NCBI RefSeq assembly: GCF_036237275.1
Contig: NZ_CP108352.1
Coordinates: forward strand, 1,178,001-1,242,000
DNA from: Streptomyces sp. NBC_01353
GTDB lineage: Bacteria; Actinomycetota; Actinomycetes; Streptomycetales; Streptomycetaceae
DNA length: 64,000 nucleotides
Reading direction: 5' to 3'
The translations under genes and the position numbers were made by a program. Under the pieces are notes generated by a model. It was not told where the DNA came from. It did not search any database and was given only the letters and a program-made list of their open reading frames with translations. How positions within the stretch are numbered: the first letter of the stretch is position 1; every line of letters starts with the position of its first letter. This document shows positions 16,702-24,137 of the stretch, one piece after another.

Positions 16702-16838
16702 GTGATACGCGGGTCACGCGCGCATGTGGGACGGCCGTGGTGTCCACGGGACAACAGGCGCGGTAGTGTGCGGGAAGCGTCGCGTGCCGGTGGCAGACCG
16801 TGTCAGGCATGGAGGCGCCGGATCGAAGGAGGCCGACG

Positions 16839-16874
16839 ATGTATTTGTCGCACCCTTCGCTCTCGCGTGACTGA
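16839..16874 (+). CDS. 11-codon upstream ORF (leader peptide candidate)
   Basis: The best ribosome site of the region, GAAGGAGG, lies 5 bases before this ATG, which opens an 11-residue frame MYLSHPSLSRD ending at a TGA 5 bases past the hemerythrin gene's GTG. It overlaps that gene by 8 bases in another frame. It may couple translation of the next gene, or show that the next gene's annotated start is wrong. Confidence 0.4.
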   Translation: MYLSHPSLSRD

Positions 16875-17337
16875 GCGCGAGACGACCAGGCTCGTCGCCT
16901 GGAGCCAAGAACTCCGCCGGGTGCACGGCCGACTGAGGGAAGCGCTGTCCGTGACGCGCGCCTCCCTCGCCGACGGCACCCCCGGTGAGGCGGCCACCCG
17001 TGAACTGCTGCTGTATTGCCATGGCTTCTGCACGGCTCTCGACGCCCACCACCAGGGCGAAGACCGCACTCTGTTTCCAGCCATCGCAGCTGCGCATCCG
17101 GAACTCCGGCCGGTGCTGCGCTCGCTCGAGCAGGATCACTCGATGATCGCCCACCTGCTCGGCAGCCTCCGTGCCTCGGTCGACCGGGCCGCGCCGCCGG
17201 AGGAGCTTGACCACCACCTCGAAGGCATCGCAGCGATCATGGAGAACCACTTCCGCTACGAGGAGCGGCAACTGCTCACTGTGCTCGAAGCCCTTGAGCT
17301 GGCAGCCATACCCCAAGAGGTACTGGGCCCGATATGA
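16867..17337 (+). CDS. Hemerythrin-like HHE-domain protein
   Basis: This 156-residue four-helix protein has the HHE ligand set: LLYCHGFCTALDAHHQGEDR (H and HxxxE), EQDHSMIAHLL, and LDHHLEGIAAIMENHFRYEE at the end. Such proteins bind a di-iron centre and react with oxygen or nitric oxide. In this frame the first plausible start is GTG 16867, which has no site of its own but sits inside the upstream mini-ORF. A frameshift fusing the two cannot be excluded. Confidence 0.88.
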   Translation: MTERETTRLVAWSQELRRVHGRLREALSVTRASLADGTPGEAATRELLLYCHGFCTALDAHHQGEDRTLFPAIAAAHPELRPVLRSLEQDHSMIAHLLGSLRASVDRAAPPEELDHHLEGIAAIMENHFRYEERQLLTVLEALELAAIPQEVLGPI

Positions 17338-17402
17338 CCCCACGCTCTCTGCGAGGGTGAGCAAGAGCAGGTTGACGGCCGTCATCACATCCCCCGCGAA
17401 GA

Positions 17403-17537
17403 TCAGCCAGGGCACAGACAGGTGGCCAGGTGCACGGCGACCATGCCGAGGACCAGGAACACGCACAGGACGTAGAACGGCGGCGAACCAGTCGCGTCCG
17501 GTGCCGCCCCGCTCTCTGCGAGGTGCTGAGTGGTCAT
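17403..17537 (-). CDS. Small single-TM protein (44 aa)
   Basis: This short frame starts at an ATG with GGGAG about 10 bases upstream and encodes a polar N-terminus (MTTQHLAESGAAPDA), one TM helix (FYVLCVFLVLGMVAVHLA) and a Cys-containing end (TCLCPG). The composition is typical of real Streptomyces micro-membrane proteins. Function unknown; it converges with the hemerythrin gene. Confidence 0.5.
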   Translation of the reverse strand: MTTQHLAESGAAPDATGSPPFYVLCVFLVLGMVAVHLATCLCPG

Positions 17538-17688
17538 GCGCTCATGCTCCCTGCCGTCACCCGCGCGGCCTGAACGGGCCCACGCCACAAGGGCCACCCC
17601 GAGAATCGGAACATGGAGTCGGGGCACGGCATCTGTCCAACGGGACTGAGCCAGCGGGACCGGCCGGGCGGGGGCGCGCGGTGCTGGG

Positions 17689-18111
17689 CTACGAGTACAC
17701 CTGCCACCAGCGGTCCGCCTCAGCGCGAGCCACCTCGGCGTCGTACTGACCCGCGTCGAAGTGGAGCTCCGGAGGGGGGTAGGGCGCGGGGGTGTGCGCC
17801 GCCCACGGAACCTCCCAGTCCGACCACTGCACGATCTCCCCGAACCGCTGCACGAGCACGGCCAGGATGCCGCAGCAGTCACCGGTACAGTCCGGTTCCC
17901 CCAGCTCCAGGCGGCGCGCCTCGCCGGTCGCCCGGAGAGGGCTGGGACCGGCGGCCGGCAGTGCATCAGCCACGTACGGCCCGCGGCCGGCGTACGGTCC
18001 GGATCCGCCGACCGCCTCCTCGACCAAGTCCTCGCCGTTGACCCAGAACCGCACCTGGGCAGGGAACCGGGGTCCCGGCGGCAACACCCTGATCTCCAAA
18101 TGATCGAACAT
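17689..18111 (-). CDS. Unknown protein (140 aa)
   Basis: It starts MFDHLEIRVLPPGPRFPAQV and contains FWVNGEDLVEEAVG, a CTGDCCG cysteine patch near residue 78, and a Trp-rich C-terminus (WSDWEVPW, RWWQVYS). The mixed alpha/beta composition resembles Streptomyces proteins of unassigned function. It has no signal peptide and stands alone. The next 290 bases downstream on the plus strand hold only a fragment reading VHEVPAVLVNIDHGPGG, perhaps a gene remnant. Confidence 0.72.
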   Translation of the reverse strand: MFDHLEIRVLPPGPRFPAQVRFWVNGEDLVEEAVGGSGPYAGRGPYVADALPAAGPSPLRATGEARRLELGEPDCTGDCCGILAVLVQRFGEIVQWSDWEVPWAAHTPAPYPPPELHFDAGQYDAEVARAEADRWWQVYS

Positions 18112-18403
18112 CAGATCACCCTACGGGGCGGGCCGGCGGCGGCGCGCGACCAGCCGACGCCTACCTCCACCCGGCCGACGGGAAGGTCCACGAGGTGCCT
18201 GCCGTTCTCGTGAACATCGACCACGGCCCAGGCGGGGCGTCTCCCGAAGACATGCACATCTGCCGTCGGAACTCGGGTTCTGGCTCAAGTTCTGTGGAGC
18301 AGTGACGATCCGTCACGGTTACGGGACGAGAGCGGCGCGGGTGATCACGCGTCCCCTAGTCTGACGAGGCTTCGATCGATTCGAGCCAGGGGTGGGGATC
18401 CGT

Positions 18404-19759
18404 ATGGCAGCTCGCACGACCGACGACACGAATCCGGGACGAAAGCAGTGGCTCTCGTCCCGTGAGGGAACGGGGCGGCTCCGCCTCCTCCTCGCGGCCG
18501 TCGCAGCGCTGCTCGCTGTCGGCCTCGCCACGGGCTGCTCCGCCCCGGGGGGCTCGCTGCGCGTCGTCTGGGAGGCCCCGGTCGACGACAACGCCCGGGA
18601 CTACGGGAACGGTGCCTGGCTGGTCGGCGACACGCTTGTCCGCAGTCGGTACGACGCCGTCACCGCCTTCGACGCCGGGTCGGGCGAGCGGCGCTGGGAG
18701 TACGCACCGCCCGGTCACGGGCATGTGTGCGCGGTCGGTCGCCGTGCGGCCGGTTCCGTCGTCCTGCTCACGCGGGGGAACCGTGGCCCGGGCGGTCAGG
18801 GCTGCGCGACCGTCGCTGCGCTGGACCTCACGACCGGCCGGGAGCTGTGGCACGTCCGGCGCGCCCCGGCCGACCTGACGGAGTCGCTCACCGACGTAGT
18901 TGCGGTCGGCGGCGGGCTCGCCGTGCTGAGGGACGGCGACGACCGCTGGATCCTCGAGACGATCCGGCCTGCCGTTCCGGGGTCGGAGGCCCTGCGCGCT
19001 TTCGACCTGCGGACTGGCGCCCCGCGCTGGAAGGCAGCGGTCCCGGCGGGTTGTGTGCCCGAGCGAGTCTCCGCCGGCGAGCGACAGGTCCTCGCGGTGC
19101 TCACCTGCGGCCGCACCGAGCTACGGCTCGCCGCGTTCAACCGGGCCGACGGGAAGGCGCGGTGGTCCGCGCCGCTCGGCGGCCGCCCGACTCCGGGCAC
19201 GGACGCGGAGGTGACGCTGCTGTCGACCGATCCGGTGGTCGTGCAGGTCGGCGGGACCGCGCAAGGCGGCCCTCCGGGCGCCTACCTCGCTTTCGGCGAG
19301 GACGGGACGGCCCTGGGCCGCATCGAGTCCGCCGGTGCTCACGGCACGATCCAGTCGCACCGGCCCGGTCTCGTGGCAGTTGCGGACGGGCGGCTTTACG
19401 CCGCCGCCGAGGCCAAGCGGGGCAAGGAGTACGTGAACCGGGTGGTCGCCTTCGATCTCGCGAAGGGCACCGAGGTGTGGCGGCACGACCTGACCTCAGG
19501 CCGCGCCCTCCTCGCGCTCGAAGCGGCCGGCGGCCGAGTGACCGCCCTCGCCCGCAGCCTCGGCCGCAGGCATGACGGCACGGAGGAACTGCTGGTCCTC
19601 GACGCCGCCACCGGCGACGAGCAGGACAGCCGCGACACCGGCTCCGACATCGACCACAAGACGGGCGAACTCGCGGGCCTGCTCACCTACGAGGACCGGG
19701 TCATCGCCGTGCGGTGGGGCTGGGGCGTGCGGCCCTTCTCGGCGTACGAACCGGGATGA
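18404..19759 (+). CDS. PQQ-like beta-propeller lipoprotein
   Basis: This 451-residue protein has a lipobox signal near residues 25-46 (LLLAAVAALLAVGLATGC). At least four propeller blades follow with repeats of the kind VTAFDAGSGERRWEY, VAALDLTTGRELWHV, LRAFDLRTGAPRWKA and VVAFDLAKGTEVWRH. These are seven- or eight-bladed Trp-docking propellers; no PQQ-enzyme catalytic residues are visible, so an extracytoplasmic binding or scaffold role is likely. I chose the ATG with GGGG upstream over a GTG four codons earlier. Confidence 0.88.
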   Translation: MAARTTDDTNPGRKQWLSSREGTGRLRLLLAAVAALLAVGLATGCSAPGGSLRVVWEAPVDDNARDYGNGAWLVGDTLVRSRYDAVTAFDAGSGERRWEYAPPGHGHVCAVGRRAAGSVVLLTRGNRGPGGQGCATVAALDLTTGRELWHVRRAPADLTESLTDVVAVGGGLAVLRDGDDRWILETIRPAVPGSEALRAFDLRTGAPRWKAAVPAGCVPERVSAGERQVLAVLTCGRTELRLAAFNRADGKARWSAPLGGRPTPGTDAEVTLLSTDPVVVQVGGTAQGGPPGAYLAFGEDGTALGRIESAGAHGTIQSHRPGLVAVADGRLYAAAEAKRGKEYVNRVVAFDLAKGTEVWRHDLTSGRALLALEAAGGRVTALARSLGRRHDGTEELLVLDAATGDEQDSRDTGSDIDHKTGELAGLLTYEDRVIAVRWGWGVRPFSAYEPG

Positions 19760-19784
19760 CGTCATGGATATCGGGCCGTGAGGA

Positions 19785-19997
19785 CGCGCTTTCGGAAGGG
19801 GTTCGAATCCGGCGCGGCCGAACATCCGGCGCTTGAGCATCTTGATCCGCCTGACATGACCTTCGCCGATGCCTGAGGTCCAGGGCTGGGTGTGGCCTGG
19901 CAATGACGGCATCACGGTCTCGGTCGACGCCGGCGGCGAGCGTGTGGAGGCTGGGCAAGCCGTCCTGCCTGACAGAGTCGAGCCAGTCCGGCAGGGC
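19785..19997 (-). pseudogene. Relic of an ISL3-family transposase C-terminus
   Basis: Three frames carry successive pieces: ALPDWLDSVRQDGLPSLHTL with AAGVDRDRDAV, then GHTQPWTSGIGEGHVRRIK and MLKRRMFGRAGFE, then RKRVL. These match the ISL3 transposase end (LPWSSGVVEGHVNRIKMLKRQMFGRAG is typical). Two frameshifts and loss of the rest make it a dead remnant. Confidence 0.8.
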
Positions 19998-20090
19998 GCC
20001 GGCAGGGGGTGGAGACCGCGGCTGTCACCGTGACGAGGACCTCCCCCGCTTCCGGCCCAATCCCGGCCACGGTCTCGGTCGCGGTCAAGC

Positions 20091-20528
20091 TCAGGCGCAA
20101 GAGCAGCAGTAGCAGTAACACATCAGCGCGCCATAACGGCCGACCTCGAAGGAGTACTCCTTGCCCGCCGGGACGTACATCCAGTCCCCGGCCGTGAGTT
20201 CAAAGCCGTTGTAGACGATCGACCCACCCGCGATGAACCGGATGCCGGCACCGTCGTTGTGCGCGTGCGGGGACGCCTGTGCGCCCGGCTCGGCAACCGT
20301 GATGTAGAGCTGGGACTCACAGGCCATGTACACCGGAAGCTGCCACTTACGGAATCCCGGCGGGACATTGTCGACCTCGAGAATCTTGAGCGCTTTCTCG
20401 ACTCCCTCATCCCTCGACGTGATGATGCGGTTCTCGACGTCGAGTCCGCTCTCGCGGACCGCGTTCTTGATGCGCTCCACCCCCTGCTCGAACGTGAGCC
20501 TGTTGGGATCAAAGGTCTGCTTCGCCAT
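20091..20528 (-). CDS. Cupin-domain protein with a five-cysteine C-terminal tail
   Basis: This 145-residue protein has a helical first half (LTFEQGVERIKNAVRESGLD) and a cupin core: SPHAHNDGAGIRFIAGG, IVYNGFELTAGDWMYVPAGKEYSFEV. The last ten residues are MCYCYCCSCA, with cysteines at 137, 139, 141, 142 and 144. The ATG has a perfect AGGAGG site. The cupin may bind a small molecule or metal; the tail could bind Cu(I), Zn or an Fe-S unit, or be modified. I know no counterpart for this tail. It stands alone. Confidence 0.85.
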   Translation of the reverse strand: MAKQTFDPNRLTFEQGVERIKNAVRESGLDVENRIITSRDEGVEKALKILEVDNVPPGFRKWQLPVYMACESQLYITVAEPGAQASPHAHNDGAGIRFIAGGSIVYNGFELTAGDWMYVPAGKEYSFEVGRYGALMCYCYCCSCA

Positions 20529-20851
20529 GGATTTCTCCTCCTGCGTGTTCGCCGCGGACCGTCCGGTGCGTCCGGTCGAAGGAGAGGGTTTCCCGTCTGC
20601 TCCGGGGCCCACGGCGGCCGCCGAGGTTTCACTGCGACAGCGTCATCAAAACAGCCGTGTGGTCCAGACTCGGTCCTCGCCGAGACGCCCGAGGACCGCT
20701 ACCTGGAGGCCCGCCGTGGTAGCCCGCAGGCGAGGTGCCGCGCATGCGCGGCTGAGGCCCACGAGCCATAACGCTGGGCTAGGGGTGGCGGGTTTCCCCT
20801 GCCTTCATGGGCGGCAGCAACCGGAGTGATGCCGTGAAGGGGGCGGGACGT
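20529..20851. other. Intergenic region without a recognisable gene
   Basis: This holds the upstream region of the cupin gene; no frame on either strand reads as protein and no repeat stands out. Confidence 0.4.
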
Positions 20852-21204
20852 GTGCAAGACGACTTACTGGTGGTGGGCTTCGACTTGAAGACCGGCCGTG
20901 AGGTGCATGTCGCGGAGCGGCCGCCGAACACTGGAAGCGGATCGGCTACGGAGGGGCGGGCCAACTGGGGTGTTTCTACTGCTTCCAGGGCTTCGAGGCT
21001 CCGCCGGGCACGCGGGTGCCGCTGGTGACGCGCGGCCGTCCGGGCGGAAGGGTCCGACGGTACTTCGTGCACCCGCCCGGAAAGGCTCCGGCCGGCGGCC
21101 ATCACCATGGGTGGCGGGCCCGTCACCGGGAGTACGCACGGCAGGGCGTGGTCGACGTGTGGTTCTGGCGGGCGCGGGGCGAGTCCCGGGCACCAGGTCG
21201 TTGA
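20852..21204 (+). pseudogene. Frameshifted CoiA-like gene fragment
   Basis: A GTG start opens VQDDLLVVGFDLKTGREVHV and AERPP, after which the correct text moves to the next frame near 20932: EHWKRIGYGGAGQLGCFYC, FQGFEAPPGTRVPLVTR, RRYFVHPPGKAPAGGHHHG. The cysteine pair, short barrel-like strands and FVHPPG-HHHG segment resemble the N-terminal zinc-type domain of CoiA-like proteins of Streptomyces. The nuclease half is absent. The family assignment is tentative, the frameshift is clear. Confidence 0.55.
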
Positions 21205-21333
21205 ACGCCGCCTGGCCGCCGGGAGGCGGCCGAAGCGGGGCTCGGTGAGGGTTTGGGCGAGCCGGCCCAAGCGCGTGAGCGGAAGCTTGATGCAGCTGGC
21301 TCGACCTTCGCCGGCTCGGCGCACTACCCCTAC

Positions 21334-22299
21334 TCAGCGCACGCGCCCCCGCGCCTTCAGCGGGGTCGCGGGCAGCTCCGGGGCTGGAAGCGGGGCGCCG
21401 TCGTACCCCTTCACCTCGCCGAACCTGGTGCCGTTCATCCACCCCTCGCGAGCTTCTTCGATATCCTGCTGGGACCGTCCGATCCAGTTCCAGAACATGA
21501 CGATCTCCTCCTCGAACGGCTCGCCGCCCAAGAGCATCAGGCCGGCGTCCGAGACCGCGCGCAGAGGGAGTTCCGTGCGGCCGCAGCCGAGGTAGAGCAT
21601 CGAGCCCGGCAGGACCGGGACGCCGTCGACGTGGGCCTCCCCCGACATCGACAGGACCGCGTACTCGAAGTCCGGCTCCAGCGGGAGGTTCGTCTCCGTG
21701 CCCGCCGCCAGGGCGAGGTCGGCGCCGATCAGGGGGCTGTAGGTGGTGCCGGGCGACTCGGCGCCGTCGAGTTCGCCCATGATCACCGTGGCCGTCAGGC
21801 CGGGGGCGGTGACCTGCGGGAGGGTCGCGTGGTGCTGGAAGTGGGGCTCGACGTGGCGGTGGGCGTCCGGGAGCGCCACCCACAGCTGTGCGCCGTGGAG
21901 GAAGCGGGCGTGGGGCCTGGGGCTCTCCTCGGAGTGGGAGATCGCCCGGCCGGACGTCATGAGGCCCAGCTCGCGCGGGCGGATCGTCTCGAGGCTGCCC
22001 GTGCTGTCGCGGTGCAGGACCTCGCCCTCATGGAGCCAGCTCACCGTCTGGAGCCCCATGTGCGGGTGCGGCGGGACCTGCATCCCGGGCTCGTCGGCGA
22101 TGTCGTCGGGACCGTAGTGATCGACGAACGCCCAGGCGCCGACCATGCGGCGGCCGAGGTTCGGGAGCAGGCGGCGGACTTCGGTCGACTCGCCGAGCTG
22201 GACATGGCGGGGGCTGAGGAGTTCCCGTACCGGCTCGGCGACGACGAAGCCGCGGCCGCCGCAGACGCTGAGGGCGGCCTGACGATCAAGATTGCTCAT
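21334..22299 (-). CDS. Pirin family protein
   Basis: This 321-residue bicupin has the pirin metal motif PPHPHMGLQTVSWLHEGEV, then RPRELGLMTSGRAISHSEES, and a C-terminal cupin ending in GGEPFEEEIVMFWNWIGRS. Bacterial pirins act as quercetinase-like dioxygenases or redox-sensing regulators; which one cannot be said. The ATG at 22299 is preferred to an in-frame TTG three codons earlier. It diverges from the TPR gene. Confidence 0.95.
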   Translation of the reverse strand: MSNLDRQAALSVCGGRGFVVAEPVRELLSPRHVQLGESTEVRRLLPNLGRRMVGAWAFVDHYGPDDIADEPGMQVPPHPHMGLQTVSWLHEGEVLHRDSTGSLETIRPRELGLMTSGRAISHSEESPRPHARFLHGAQLWVALPDAHRHVEPHFQHHATLPQVTAPGLTATVIMGELDGAESPGTTYSPLIGADLALAAGTETNLPLEPDFEYAVLSMSGEAHVDGVPVLPGSMLYLGCGRTELPLRAVSDAGLMLLGGEPFEEEIVMFWNWIGRSQQDIEEAREGWMNGTRFGEVKGYDGAPLPAPELPATPLKARGRVR

Positions 22300-22442
22300 G
22301 ACGCTCAACCTATTCCTGTCCGGGGACGACGTGGGCGTGTCCCCACGCGGAAATTCGTAGTGGAATCCTCAACCACTCTCCGGTGTTGACGACAGTGCCG
22401 CCCCACCGAGTGGCAGGGTAGGGATCCCACGAGGGAGTGCAA

Positions 22443-22787
22443 GTGAACGACACGTACTACGAGTTCGGAACAGCCGGTGAGCGCTGGGACCGCGCCCAGC
22501 TGTTCTTCGAGGCGAAGGAGTACCTGACGGCCGTCCGCATCCTGCGCGGCCTGGTCGCCGAGCACCCCGAGCAGACCGCCCAGCGCCTGCTGCTCGCGCG
22601 CGCCTACTACCACTCCGCTCAGCTGTCCCGCGCCGAGACCGAGCTGCGCGCCGTGCTCGACCGGGACCCGGTGGAGCACTACGCCCGGCTCATGCTCGGC
22701 CGCACCCTGGAGCGACAGGGGCGGGCCGCCGAGGCCGCGCCGCACCTGCGGCTCGCCGCCGCGATGACCGGGGAGCAGCTCGACTGA
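22443..22787 (+). CDS. Tetratricopeptide-repeat protein (114 aa)
   Basis: Two to three TPR helices pairs are visible: AQLFFEAKEYLTAVRILRGL, RLLLARAYYHSAQLSRAETE, ARLMLGRTLERQGRAAEAAP. The protein is soluble and probably a small scaffold. GGGAG 5 bases before GTG 22443 decides the start over the GTG two codons earlier. Confidence 0.88.
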   Translation: MNDTYYEFGTAGERWDRAQLFFEAKEYLTAVRILRGLVAEHPEQTAQRLLLARAYYHSAQLSRAETELRAVLDRDPVEHYARLMLGRTLERQGRAAEAAPHLRLAAAMTGEQLD

Positions 22788-22902
22788 GCCCGAAGCCGCT
22801 CCCCGAAGGGACGGCGGCCCGCGCGCACCGGCCCGCCGGGTTCCGTGGCCTGCGCGAGGAGCCGCAGGCGGTTCGGTAAGGTCGTCGCGGGAGGTTCGAG
22901 CC

Positions 22903-23316
22903 GTGCGTACGGGACGAGTGGGACGCAGCAACACGCGAGCGGGCGGCGCCTTGGCGCAGCTGCTCCTCGTGGTGGTGCTCGCCCTCGGCGTCTTCGTGAT
23001 GCACGCCGTGGGCCACCCGGAGAGCCCGTCGGACGCCGCGGCGGACGGCATGACACATGTCTCCGCCGCCCCGCACCAGACGGACGACGAGGCGCCCGCC
23101 TCCTCCTCCCACGATCCCGGCATGGATATGGACATGACCACGCTCTGCGTGGCGGTCCTCGGCATCTGGGCCCTGGCGCGGTTCGTCCTCGCCGCGCTCC
23201 GGCGCCGCCCCGACCGGCTGGTCGGGCTGCTCAGCCGGCTCACCCACGCGCTGGGGCCGAACGCCCCGCCGCGCATACCTCCCGACCTCGCTCAGCTGTC
23301 CGTTCTGCGGATTTAG
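22903..23316 (+). CDS. DUF6153-type membrane protein with Met/His/Asp-rich loop
   Basis: This 137-residue protein has an N-terminal TM segment (LAQLLLVVVLALGVFVMHAVG), an external loop of Asp, His and Met (SSSHDPGMDMDMTTLCVA) and a second TM segment. The HDPGMDMDM patch resembles copper-binding loops and matches the adjacent DUF305 protein, which also carries MDH and HDMAGMM. The two probably act together in copper handling outside the membrane (inference). GGGAGG precedes the GTG start. Confidence 0.78.
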   Translation: MRTGRVGRSNTRAGGALAQLLLVVVLALGVFVMHAVGHPESPSDAAADGMTHVSAAPHQTDDEAPASSSHDPGMDMDMTTLCVAVLGIWALARFVLAALRRRPDRLVGLLSRLTHALGPNAPPRIPPDLAQLSVLRI

Positions 23317-23377
23317 GCCGAACCGCCACCGCGGGCACCTTGTGCTGCCCGCAGAAGCGTCCGTTCAGCCCTTTCCG

Positions 23378-23402
23378 CGCGTACGCGTCGCTCGCGTACG
23401 CG
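23378..23402. promoter_or_regulatory. Two copies of palindrome CGCGTACGCG
   Basis: The self-complementary 10-mer occurs twice, 15 bases apart, centred about 40 bases before the DUF305 start. This spacing suggests an operator for a dimeric regulator; the regulator is not known. Confidence 0.45.
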
Positions 23403-23430
23403 GTACGACAGCACACGAGGTGTGACACAC

Positions 23431-24090
23431 ATGCGTGCCTTCATCAACCCCACCAGCAGGAAGCTCGCACTCGCCGGTGCCGTGGCCGCCGCGGCGCTCC
23501 TGCTCTCCGCCTGCGGCTCCGACAGCGGCTCCACGAGCGGGATGGACCACGGCGCGAAGACCAGCGCGTCCGCCGGCGCCACTCCCACCGCCTCCGCCTC
23601 CGTCGGCGCCCCCGGCGCCTTCAACGACGCGGACGTCGCGTTCGCGCAGGCGATGATCCCGCACCACGAGCAGGCCCTCGCGATGGCGAAGCTCGCCGAC
23701 GGGCGGGCCGAGGACGCCGGCGTCAAGAAGATCGTCGTCGATGTCGAGAAGGCCCAGGATCCCGAGATCCAGAAGATGAAGTCCTGGCTCAAGGGCTGGG
23801 GCAAGCCCGAGTCCGCCGGTCAGAGCGGTCACGGCGGCGCCCACGGCGGTCACGACATGGCCGGGATGATGTCCGAGCAGGACATGAAGGACCTGGAGTC
23901 CCTCAAGGGCAGCGCCTTCGACCGGAAGTTCGCCGAGCTGATGATCGCCCACCACGAAGGGGCGGTCGAGATGGCCAGGGCGGAGCAGAAGGACGGCGGC
24001 AACGAGACGGCGAAGAAGCTCGCCGACGACGTGGTGCGGACCCAGTCCGCCGAGATCACGGAGCTGCGGAAGATCCTCGGCCGCCTCTGA
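23431..24090 (+). CDS. DUF305 lipoprotein
   Basis: This 219-residue lipoprotein (lipobox LLLSAC near residue 25) has two DUF305 halves, each with a paired-His motif: AQAMIPHHEQALAMAKLA and AELMIAHHEGAVEMARAE. The Met/His-rich linker reads GHGGAHGGHDMAGMM. DUF305 proteins are four-helix ferritin-like bundles linked to copper resistance. It lies downstream of a DUF6153-type gene. A GTG three codons upstream is an alternative start. Confidence 0.93.
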   Translation: MRAFINPTSRKLALAGAVAAAALLLSACGSDSGSTSGMDHGAKTSASAGATPTASASVGAPGAFNDADVAFAQAMIPHHEQALAMAKLADGRAEDAGVKKIVVDVEKAQDPEIQKMKSWLKGWGKPESAGQSGHGGAHGGHDMAGMMSEQDMKDLESLKGSAFDRKFAELMIAHHEGAVEMARAEQKDGGNETAKKLADDVVRTQSAEITELRKILGRL

Positions 24091-24101
24091 CGGTCCCGTA
24101 C

Positions 24102-24131
24102 CGGCGGCCCTCCCTTCCCGGAGGGCCGCCG
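24102..24131. terminator. Bidirectional hairpin terminator
   Basis: A perfect 12-bp stem (CGGCGGCCCTCC and complement) with a 6-nt loop sits between the convergent DUF305 and amidohydrolase genes. Confidence 0.8.
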
Positions 24132-24137
24132 CGTACC

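Noticed and set aside
16714-17466. Minus-strand frame of 250 codons
   Set aside because: It is antisense to the hemerythrin gene, which has the correct metal-ligand spacing.
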